DNA of 10,980 bases from assembly GCA_945926565.1 (NCBI GenBank), contig CAMELY010000034.1, positions 1-10,980 of the forward strand, written 5' to 3'. The stretch is from an uncultured Clostridia bacterium. Lineage in GTDB: Bacteria > Bacillota > Clostridia > Oscillospirales > Oscillospiraceae. The translations under genes and the position numbers were made by a program. Of this stretch, positions 5,587-10,980 are shown piece after piece (within the stretch, counting starts at the first letter, position 1; each line of letters begins with the position of its first letter). The notes beneath the pieces are model-generated. The model made no database searches and had not been told where the DNA came from. It saw only the letters and a list, made by a program, of their open reading frames with translations.

Positions 5587-6671
5587 CCCTCCAGAATGCC
5601 CAGTAGGGCGGGCAGGCTCAGCTCGGGAGAGAAGAGAAAGGCCTCAGCCAGCGCCTCCATATTGTCGTCGGAGTACTCCACCTCCTTGGAGTACTGCCGG
5701 GTGACCTCAATCTGGTCGGCCAGGGTAAACCGCCCTGTCCTCTGCCACTGGCGGGCACCCAGAGCCGCCATGGTGAGTACCATGGTAACAGTCTGCCAGA
5801 CCTTGCCCAGCAGATCCCCGTCATAGACTGCCTTGAGGGCGTAGCGGAAGAGCAGGTAGACGCACAGGTGCTCGTACTCATAGCTCCGCTCTCCCAGCGC
5901 GGCCCCGAAGCCGGGCCAGTCCAGCCCGGTCAGGTGGGCCTCCAGGTCGATGACGCTGTCCATCCAGTCCTGCTCCAGGGATTCCATCTTCCGGTGGGTC
6001 TCCAACAGGGCGGCAAGGGCAGATTCCCAGTCTCCCGGCTTTCCTTCCAGCCCGGAGAGGGCGATGTCCGCCGCAGGAAGCGCCCCCCGGTTGATCTCCT
6101 CCTGGGCGCTTTTCGCCAGGCGCAGGGCGTTTGCCATCCGGCGTCGCAGGGGCAGGCTCCGGTCCTGAACCAGCTCAAACAGCCGGTCCCGCAGTTCCAG
6201 CAGGGGGAGATAGAGGGGGGCGTCCCCGTCCTCCTCGTCGTCCGGGTCGCTGTCGGTGAGATAGGTCTCAAATTCTGCCGGAGCGGGGTCGGAGAGAATC
6301 AGCCGGGCCGCCTCCTCACAGCACAGGCCCACGCCGATCTCCATCCGGCCGGGAAACCACTCCCGGTACCGGGGGTGGAGGGCGCAGATGTCCCCGATGT
6401 GCTCCTCCCCCAGCTCGATGACCAGGGAGCAGAGGCCCTGCTCGTTCAGAAAGGGGCACTGCCCCTCCTGGGGCCGGATGCAGAAGGCCCCCTCCTCATC
6501 CCGGCCGATGCCGTCGAGAATCCGCTCCCGCTGGGGCTGGGGCAGGCTCCGGTAATAGTCCATGGTGGCCTCGTCCACCTCAATCTCCCAGCCGGTGCGG
6601 CAGCAGTTGTCCCGGCAGGCGTCCGCCAGGCATCGAAAGTCCTTATAATAGCTGGGTGCGGTCATTTCCAC
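5583..6671 (-). CDS. fliB: FliB-like Cys-rich protein (flagellin lysine N-methylase family)
   Basis: About 362 aa. The N-terminal third carries the CxxC-rich signature of the FliB/YkgJ-related family: Cys14, Cys19, Cys23-Cys24, then Cys72 and Cys81 in QCPFLNEQGLC, Cys96 in DICALHPR, and Cys117-Cys118. These probably bind an Fe-S cluster or zinc. The C-terminal two thirds are helical and weakly conserved. Family members methylate lysines of flagellin, but no flagellin or flagellar gene is visible here, and this annotation is often attached to genes in organisms without known flagella; the substrate is therefore open. Start: AAAAGGAG (6688-6681) is nine bases from a GTG at 6671. An ATG at 6680 abuts the binding site and is too close, while an ATG at 6665 gives 360 aa and is the alternative. 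The gene has its own promoter, diverges from the carboxyltransferase and converges on the Ntn-hydrolase-like gene with overlapping stops. Confidence 0.8.
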   Translation of the reverse strand: MEMTAPSYYKDFRCLADACRDNCCRTGWEIEVDEATMDYYRSLPQPQRERILDGIGRDEEGAFCIRPQEGQCPFLNEQGLCSLVIELGEEHIGDICALHPRYREWFPGRMEIGVGLCCEEAARLILSDPAPAEFETYLTDSDPDDEEDGDAPLYLPLLELRDRLFELVQDRSLPLRRRMANALRLAKSAQEEINRGALPAADIALSGLEGKPGDWESALAALLETHRKMESLEQDWMDSVIDLEAHLTGLDWPGFGAALGERSYEYEHLCVYLLFRYALKAVYDGDLLGKVWQTVTMVLTMAALGARQWQRTGRFTLADQIEVTRQYSKEVEYSDDNMEALAEAFLFSPELSLPALLGILEG

Positions 6672-6702
6672 TGCGTCCATCTCCTTTTGCTTCGTTGGTT
6701 CG

Positions 6703-6731
6703 ATTGTAGCAGAAAGGCGGGCCGTTGAAAA
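6703..6731 (-). promoter_or_regulatory. Promoter of the FliB-like gene
   Basis: On the minus strand TACAAT (6708-6703) is a good -10 box. A poorer -35 box, TTTTCA (6731-6726), lies 17 bases upstream. Transcription would begin near 6696, leaving a short leader of about 25 bases that contains the AAAAGGAG ribosome binding site. Confidence 0.5.
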
Positions 6732-6759
6732 GGGCCGTCTCCCCCATCCGGCGGCCCTC

Positions 6760-6787
6760 CCCGGCGAAATTCTGTGATTTTGCCGGG
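6760..6787. promoter_or_regulatory. Dyad (11-bp inverted repeat) between divergent promoters, candidate operator
   Basis: The arms CCCGGCGAAAT (6760-6770) and ATTTTGCCGGG (6777-6787) pair over 11 positions with one G-T, around a six-base centre TCTGTG. It lies upstream of both -35 boxes (6731 on the minus strand, 6829 on the plus strand). Neither predicted transcript would contain it as RNA, so a protein-binding site is more plausible than a terminator. The regulator is unknown. Confidence 0.4.
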
Positions 6788-6828
6788 AAAATCTGCCGGA
6801 ACCGCCACCCTTCCCCATAGAATACACC

Positions 6829-6857
6829 TTGCATCTCTTCCGTAAAATTGATATAAT
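6829..6857 (+). promoter_or_regulatory. Promoter of the acyl-CoA carboxyltransferase gene
   Basis: TTGCAT (6829-6834) and a perfect TATAAT (6852-6857) are separated by 17 bases. Transcription would start near 6864, giving a leader of about 60 bases. The ribosome binding site AAGGAG (6913-6918) lies eight bases before the ATG at 6927. Confidence 0.75.
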
Positions 6858-6926
6858 AACTCATAATGTGTGTGCAACCCTCAGCGGCTTTTTGTCCGCT
6901 TACAATCCTTTGAAGGAGCATGTCTT

Positions 6927-8444
6927 ATGGATTCTCTGCAGCAACTGGAACAGCACCGCCGCGACCTGCTGGGCAGCGGCAAGCCGGAGCGTCAGCACGA
7001 AAAAGGCAAGCTCACCGCCGACGAGCGGCTGAACCTGCTGTTCGATACCGACACCTTCGTAGAGTATAACGTCTTCCAGAACCGGAGCCGGGATCTGGAA
7101 AAGCCCTGTGCCCGGGACGGCGTCATCGCCGGCTGCGGCAAAATCAACGGCCGCTACGCCTACGCCTACGCCCAGGATTTCACCATCTCCGGCGGCGCCC
7201 TGTCCGACTCCAACGCCCGGAAGATCACCGAGGTGCAGAAGATGGCCCTCAAGGCCAAGGTGCCCATCATCGCCCTGATGGACTCCGGCGGCGCCAAGAT
7301 TCAGGAGGGCATCAAGGCCCTGGCCCAGTATGGCAACATCTTCTACCAGAACGTCCAGGCCTCCGGTGTCATCCCCCAGATCACCGCCATTATGGGCCCC
7401 TGCGCCGGCGGCGCCAGCTACTCCCCCGCCCTGCAGGACTTCATCTTCTTTGTGGAGGGCACCGGCGAGATGTTCGTCACCGGCCCCGCCGTGGTCAAGG
7501 AGGTCATTGGAGAGGATATCTCCATGCAGGAGCTGGGCGGCGCTGACGTCCATATGCGGAAAAACGGCGTGGCCCACGTCCGGGCCTCAGACGACCGGGA
7601 CTGCCTGCTCAAGATCCGCAACCTGCTGTCCTATCTGCCCCAGAACTGCGACCAGCTCCCCGACATCCAGCCCAAGTTCAAGGCCCGCTGGCAGCGGGGC
7701 ATTGAGGACGTGGTGCCGGAGAACAAGCGCCGGATCTACGACGTGAAGCGGGTCATCGACTATCTGGCGGACACTGAGTCCTTCTTTGAGATTGAGCCGG
7801 AGTTTGCCGCCAACATTGTCACCGGCTTTGCCCGGGTCAAGGGCGCCACGGTGGGCTTTGTGGCCAACCAGCCCGCTGTCCTCAGCGGCTGCATGGACGT
7901 GAACGCCTCCTGCAAGGCCGCCCGGTTCATCCGCACCTGCGACTGCTACAACATCCCCCTGATCAATCTGGTGGACGTCCCCGGCTTCTTCCCCGGCCGG
8001 GAGCAGGAGAGCTCCGGCATCATCCGCCACGGCGCCAAGGTGCTCTACGCCTACTCCGAGGCCAAGGTGCCCAAGATCACCCTCATCCTCCGCAAGGCCT
8101 ACGGCGGCGCCTACATCGCCATGTGCTGCAAGGAGCTGGGCGCCGACGTGGTCTGGGCCTGGCCCTATGCAGAGATCGCCGTCATGGGCGCCGAGGGCGC
8201 GGTGAAGATTCTGAACAAGCGGGATCTGAAGGCCGCCGGCGACAAGTATCAGGAGGTGCTGGACGAGAAGGTGCAGGCCTACAAGGACACCTACCTGAAC
8301 CCCTATATCGGCGCCAAGCTGGGCTACATTGACGACGTCATCCAGCCTCAGGACACCCGCCGGCTGCTGGAGAAGGTGCTGGAGGCCCAGCTCACCTTCC
8401 AGACCGGCCAGAAGAAGGAGCGGCACGGGAATATTCCCCTGTAA
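6927..8444 (+). CDS. Acyl-CoA carboxyltransferase (methylmalonyl-CoA decarboxylase alpha / propionyl-CoA carboxylase beta type)
   Basis: 505 aa, the usual length for MmdA/PccB-type biotin-dependent carboxyltransferases, which move CO2 between an acyl-CoA and carboxybiotin. Two crotonase-like halves are visible. The N-terminal half has SGGAKIQEG (120-128) and GPCAGGASYSPA (157-168), the acyl-CoA oxyanion loop. The C-terminal half has VPGFFPGREQE (351-361), IIRHGAKVLYAYSEAKVPK (365-383) and the AYGGAYIAM loop (391-399). I chose ATG 6927 because of AAGGAG eight bases upstream; the frame is open to a GTG at 6870, which lacks a binding site and would add 19 residues unlike the family. The gene stands alone with its own promoter and terminator. 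No biotin carrier, biotin carboxylase or membrane decarboxylase (beta) subunit lies in the window, so the partners must be elsewhere. The substrate (methylmalonyl-, propionyl- or another acyl-CoA) cannot be settled from sequence alone; in a fermenting anaerobe a sodium-pumping decarboxylase role is plausible. Confidence 0.9.
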   Translation: MDSLQQLEQHRRDLLGSGKPERQHEKGKLTADERLNLLFDTDTFVEYNVFQNRSRDLEKPCARDGVIAGCGKINGRYAYAYAQDFTISGGALSDSNARKITEVQKMALKAKVPIIALMDSGGAKIQEGIKALAQYGNIFYQNVQASGVIPQITAIMGPCAGGASYSPALQDFIFFVEGTGEMFVTGPAVVKEVIGEDISMQELGGADVHMRKNGVAHVRASDDRDCLLKIRNLLSYLPQNCDQLPDIQPKFKARWQRGIEDVVPENKRRIYDVKRVIDYLADTESFFEIEPEFAANIVTGFARVKGATVGFVANQPAVLSGCMDVNASCKAARFIRTCDCYNIPLINLVDVPGFFPGREQESSGIIRHGAKVLYAYSEAKVPKITLILRKAYGGAYIAMCCKELGADVVWAWPYAEIAVMGAEGAVKILNKRDLKAAGDKYQEVLDEKVQAYKDTYLNPYIGAKLGYIDDVIQPQDTRRLLEKVLEAQLTFQTGQKKERHGNIPL

Positions 8445-8473
8445 GCCGTCTGAGACAGCTGCATAGAAAAATC

Positions 8474-8503
8474 GGGATCCGGCCCATCGGCCGGATCCCT
8501 TTT
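8474..8503. terminator. Strong bidirectional rho-independent terminator
   Basis: A perfect 11-bp stem, GGGATCCGGCC/GGCCGGATCCC (8474-8484 and 8489-8499), has a four-base loop and is followed on the plus strand by TTTTGCTTT. On the minus strand it is followed by GATTTTTC. It therefore ends the carboxyltransferase transcript and can also end the convergent copA-csoR transcript. Confidence 0.88.
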
Positions 8504-8507
8504 GCTT

Positions 8508-8529
8508 TGCCGGAACGCCCGTTCCGGCA
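8508..8529. terminator. Second hairpin next to the csoR stop codon
   Basis: A perfect 9-bp stem, TGCCGGAAC/GTTCCGGCA, has a four-base GCCC loop and begins two bases beyond the csoR stop on the minus strand. It lacks a clean T-run on the minus strand; on the plus strand it is followed by TTTACTTTTTC. It probably backs up the neighbouring terminator or protects the csoR mRNA end. Confidence 0.55.
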
Positions 8530-8530
8530 T

Positions 8531-8806
8531 TTACTTTTTCACCAGCTTCTCCAGCACTGCGGAGAGCTCCTCCAGCTTGGCCTCCGCCTCCCGGGCGTCT
8601 CCCGCCTCCACCGCCTGGCGGACGCAGCAGTTCATGTGGGCCTTGAGCACCTCGGCGTTGGTGCGGGAGAGGATGGACTGGGTGGCCATGAGCTGGTTGG
8701 AGATGTCGATGCAGTACCGATCCTCCTCCACCATCTTCAAAATGCCGTCCAGCTGGCCTCGGGCGGTCTTCAGCAGCCGGGTGATCTGCGCCTGATCCGC
8801 CTGCAT
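8531..8806 (-). CDS. csoR: CsoR-family copper-sensing transcriptional repressor
   Basis: 91-aa all-helical DNA-binding repressor that leaves its operator when it binds Cu(I). The copper ligands show the family spacing: Cys32 in RYCIDISNQL, His57 in KAHMNCC and Cys61, that is 25 residues from Cys to His and four from His to Cys, as in Mycobacterium CsoR (Cys36, His61, Cys65). An additional Cys60 adjoins the third ligand. The N-terminal ARGQLDGILKMVEEDRYC stretch is the family hallmark. The start ATG shares one base with the copA stop (TGATG), with a weak GGTGG upstream, so translation is probably coupled to copA. It lies downstream of the gene it should regulate; the operator is expected upstream of copA, outside the window. 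Two hairpins follow the stop. The ligand set and the copA linkage favour copper over the nickel or formaldehyde sensors of the same fold. Confidence 0.93.
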   Translation of the reverse strand: MQADQAQITRLLKTARGQLDGILKMVEEDRYCIDISNQLMATQSILSRTNAEVLKAHMNCCVRQAVEAGDAREAEAKLEELSAVLEKLVKK

Positions 8807-9015
8807 CAGTCCACCGAGACCACTTCATAGCCGGCGGCGGTGACGGCGTCGGCCAGAACCTTATCCTCCACTGGGGCGGACAGGGTGCAGGTGGCCGTCT
8901 TGGCCTCCAGATTGACCTCGCAGGCCTCCACGCCGGGGAGGGCGGAGAGGGTCTTCTCCACAAAGGCCTTGCAGTGATTGCACATCATGCCGTTTACAAC
9001 CAGGGTTTTCGTCAT
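8806..9015 (-). CDS. Possible internally initiated CopZ-like copper chaperone (same frame as copA 3' end)
   Basis: Inside the copA frame an ATG at 9015 begins a complete 69-aa CopZ-like domain ([15 protein letters not shown]...). It is preceded by AAAAGGAG (9034-9027), 11 bases upstream. Spacing is slightly long but usable. The start coincides exactly with the domain boundary, just after the low-complexity linker. If used, the cell would make both the fused ATPase and a free chaperone from one mRNA. A double-product arrangement for copA is known in E. coli, where it arises by frameshifting; this would be a different route. It may equally be no more than a relic of a former separate copZ gene. 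Confidence 0.4.
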   Translation of the reverse strand: MTKTLVVNGMMCNHCKAFVEKTLSALPGVEACEVNLEAKTATCTLSAPVEDKVLADAVTAAGYEVVSVD

Positions 9016-10980
9016 AGCAGTATCTTCTCCTTTTGCCTCAATTGAGGTGATTTCAGTATCGACATGCCGGTGGGCAGTGTCTTCTTCGGGATATTTGGGC
9101 CGGAACAGCCGCAGCCGCAGGGCGTTGGAGACCACGCAGAAGGAGCTGAGGCTCATGGCGGCGGCGGCGAACATGGGATTGAGCTGCCAGCCCAGAACGG
9201 GATAGAACAGGCCCGCCGCCAGGGGGATGCCCAGGCAGTTGTAGCAGAAGGCCCAGAACAGGTTCTCCTTGATGTTCCGGATGGTCTTGCGGGAGAGCTG
9301 GATGGCCCCGGCGGCGTCGGTCAGGTCGGAGCGCATCAGCACCACGTCCGCCGACTCGATGGCCACGTCGGTGCCCGCCCCGATGGCGATGCCCACATCC
9401 GCCCGGGCCAGGGCGGGGGCGTCGTTGATGCCGTCCCCCACCATGGCCACCTTCCGGCCCTGGGCCTGAAGCTGGGCAATCTGCCGCTCCTTGTCCTGGG
9501 GCAGCACATCGGAGATGACCTGGGTGATGCCCAGCGGGGCGGCCACCGCCCGGGCGGTGCGGCTGTTGTCCCCGGTGAGCATGACCACCTGGATGCCCTG
9601 GGCCTGGAGGGCCCGGATGGCCCGGGGGCTGGACTCCTTGGCCAGGTCGGCCACGGCGATGGTGCCCAGCCAGACGCCGTTCTCGCTGAAATAGAGGGGG
9701 GTCTTGCCCTGATCCGCCAGTGTCTCCGCCTGGGCGGCATCAATGGACACCCCCAGCTGCTCCATCAGCCGGCGGTTGCCGGCAGCGTAGCAGTCTCCGT
9801 CAATCTGAGCGGTGAGACCCAGGCCGGGGAGGGCCCGGAAATCGGTCACCGGGCAGAGGGGGATGCTCCGCTCCCGGGCCAGGGCGGTAATCGCCTCCGC
9901 CAGGGGGTGCTCCGAGTCCTTTTCCATGGAGGCGGCCAGGTTGAGCAGCTCTTCCTCCGTCCGGCCGGGGGCGGGGATCAGGTCGGTAACCCGGGGCTTA
10001 CCCTGGGTGATGGTGCCCGTCTTGTCCAGCACCACCGTGTCCACCTTGTGGAGCGTCTCCAGGCTCTCGGCGGATTTAAAGAGGATGCCCAGCTCCGCCC
10101 CCTTGCCGGTGCCCACCATAATCGCCACCGGGGTGGCCAGACCCAGGGCACAGGGGCAGGAGATGACCACCACCGCCATGGCCGAAGTCAGAGCCGCCGT
10201 CACCGATCCGGAAGCGAGCATCCAAACCACAAAGGTGACCAGGGCGATGCCCAGCACCACCGGGACAAAGATCCCCGCCACCCTGTCCGCCAGCTTGGCA
10301 ATGGGCGCCTTGGAGGCAGAGGCCTCCTGCACCAGCCGGATGATCTGGGCCAGCGTGGTGTCCTCCCCCACCCGGGAGGCGGTAAAGGTGAAGGCCCCGC
10401 TGCCGTTGATGGTGCCCCCGGAGACTGGATCCCCCGGGTGCTTTTCCACCGGAATGGGTTCGCCGGTGAGGGCGGACTCGTCCACCGAGGTGGAGCCGGA
10501 GGCCACCACCCCGTCCACCGGGATGGCCTGTCCGGGCCGGACGGCGATCCGATCCCCCACCTGCACCGCCTCGATGGGCACTTCAACCTCCTCCTCTCCC
10601 CGGAGTACCCGGGCGGTCTTGGGCTGGAGGTCGATGAGGTGCCGGAGGGCGTCCGAGGTCTTGCCCTTGCTCCGGGTCTCCAGGTATTTGCCCACATCAA
10701 TTAAGGTGAGAATCATACCGGCGGACTCCAGATAGAGGTGGTTCATGTGGTACTCCTCGGCGGTCATCAGATCCCCCTGCCCCAGGGCCCGGGCGATGAC
10801 AAAGAGGGCATAGACCGAGTAGACCATGCCGGCGGCGGCGCCGATGGCGATGAGGGAGTCCATGTTGGGGGCCTTTCTCCCCAGTGCCCGGAAGCCGTTG
10901 ATGAAGTATTTGTCATTGAGATAGAGGATGGGCAGCACCAGCACCAGCTGGGCCAGGGCGTAGACCATGGAGTTCTCCGC
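8806..10980 (-). CDS. copA: Copper-exporting P1B-type ATPase CopA with C-terminal CopZ-like domain (N-terminus cut by window edge)
   Basis: Membrane P-type ATPase that pumps Cu(I) out of the cytosol; 724 residues are visible and the frame is still open at the right edge. Any N-terminal metal-binding domain and the first membrane helices lie outside. Counting from the Met at 10968: NMDSL helix (35-39), TGEP (168-171), the CPC membrane metal site (271-273), the phosphorylated Asp315 in DKTGT, the His-Pro of SEHPL (354-355), GDGINDAP (511-518), YN in the seventh helix (576-577) and MSLSS in the eighth (605-609). CPC, YN and MxxSS together mark the Cu(I) subfamily. After a charged linker (about 622-651), residues 652-720 form a heavy-metal-associated domain with GMMCNHC (Cys663, Cys666). 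Most CopA proteins carry such domains at the N-terminus, so the C-terminal one resembles a fused CopZ chaperone. The stop overlaps the csoR start. Confidence 0.94.
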   Translation of the reverse strand, partial: AENSMVYALAQLVLVLPILYLNDKYFINGFRALGRKAPNMDSLIAIGAAAGMVYSVYALFVIARALGQGDLMTAEEYHMNHLYLESAGMILTLIDVGKYLETRSKGKTSDALRHLIDLQPKTARVLRGEEEVEVPIEAVQVGDRIAVRPGQAIPVDGVVASGSTSVDESALTGEPIPVEKHPGDPVSGGTINGSGAFTFTASRVGEDTTLAQIIRLVQEASASKAPIAKLADRVAGIFVPVVLGIALVTFVVWMLASGSVTAALTSAMAVVVISCPCALGLATPVAIMVGTGKGAELGILFKSAESLETLHKVDTVVLDKTGTITQGKPRVTDLIPAPGRTEEELLNLAASMEKDSEHPLAEAITALARERSIPLCPVTDFRALPGLGLTAQIDGDCYAAGNRRLMEQLGVSIDAAQAETLADQGKTPLYFSENGVWLGTIAVADLAKESSPRAIRALQAQGIQVVMLTGDNSRTARAVAAPLGITQVISDVLPQDKERQIAQLQAQGRKVAMVGDGINDAPALARADVGIAIGAGTDVAIESADVVLMRSDLTDAAGAIQLSRKTIRNIKENLFWAFCYNCLGIPLAAGLFYPVLGWQLNPMFAAAAMSLSSFCVVSNALRLRLFRPKYPEEDTAHRHVDTEITSIEAKGEDTAMTKTLVVNGMMCNHCKAFVEKTLSALPGVEACEVNLEAKTATCTLSAPVEDKVLADAVTAAGYEVVSVD
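9036..9047. repeat. 12-bp perfect palindrome in the copA linker
   Basis: CCTCAATTGAGG reads the same on both strands. It lies in the part of copA encoding the linker before the CopZ-like domain, immediately upstream of the internal ribosome binding site (9034-9027). It may be chance or the scar of a former gene junction; its AT-rich centre differs from the surrounding GC-rich copA sequence. Confidence 0.5.

Noticed and set aside
6672..6827. Long N-terminal extension of the FliB-like protein
   Set aside because: It would include the predicted -10 and -35 boxes and the ribosome binding site as coding sequence; the GTG at 6671 fits the binding site spacing.
7587..8963. 458-codon open frame on the minus strand spanning the carboxyltransferase, the terminator and csoR
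   Set aside because: It crosses a strong bidirectional terminator and two real genes in another frame, and its product is a compositional artefact.
9064..10704. 546-codon open frame on the plus strand opposite copA
   Set aside because: It is Gly/His/Asp-rich without domains. The minus strand contains every diagnostic P1B-ATPase motif.
1..10980. CRISPR arrays, tRNA/rRNA genes, insertion sequences, prophage
   Set aside because: No spaced direct repeats, clover-leaf sequences, transposase or integrase motifs, or terminal inverted repeats flanking a gene were found on either strand by eye.

Overview
The window looks like chromosomal DNA from a GC-rich (roughly 60% by eye), anaerobic, low-abundance-spore-former-type Firmicute. 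The best guess is the Oscillospiraceae/Ruminococcaceae group of gut clostridia (relatives of Flavonifractor, Lawsonibacter or Oscillibacter). This placement is an inference from strong AGGAGG-type ribosome binding sites, oxygen-sensitive [FeFe] hydrogenases, a SpoIIE-type phosphatase and a decarboxylase-type acyl-CoA carboxyltransferase. No RNA genes, CRISPR arrays, insertion sequences or phage genes were seen.

Region 1 (positions 2-4643, minus strand) is a compact hydrogenase operon read right to left. It starts with a group B-type monomeric [FeFe] hydrogenase (486 aa). Three bases later comes a small thioredoxin-fold [2Fe-2S] ferredoxin (80 aa). After a gap holding a hairpin comes a [FeFe]-hydrogenase-like protein with a PAS domain (563 aa), the architecture of the putative sensory group C enzymes. 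Last is a SpoIIE/PP2C-type serine phosphatase (391 aa) that overlaps it by four bases. A well-placed promoter precedes the operon. The likely logic is a catalytic hydrogenase plus electron carrier, co-transcribed with an H2- or redox-sensing module that reports through dephosphorylation of an unknown partner outside the window.

Region 2 (4644-5586) is a divergent promoter region followed by a plus-strand gene for a 208-aa protein. After removal of Met1, its Ser1, Asp17 and Lys33 fall exactly on the catalytic positions of proteasome/HslV-type Ntn hydrolases. This is the most unexpected observation in the window. Its stop codon overlaps that of the next, convergent gene.

Region 3 (5583-8503) holds a FliB-like Cys-rich protein (flagellin lysine N-methylase family) on the minus strand and, divergently, an acyl-CoA carboxyltransferase of the MmdA/PccB type on the plus strand. 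Each has its own promoter, and an 11-bp dyad lies between them. The carboxyltransferase ends at a strong bidirectional terminator and has no biotin carrier, biotin carboxylase or membrane decarboxylase subunit nearby.

Region 4 (8531-10980, minus strand) is a copper-resistance pair: a CopA P1B-type ATPase, cut by the right window edge, and the CsoR copper-sensing repressor, joined by a TGATG stop/start overlap. CopA ends in a CopZ-like metal-binding domain with its own ATG and ribosome binding site, so it may be made both fused and free.
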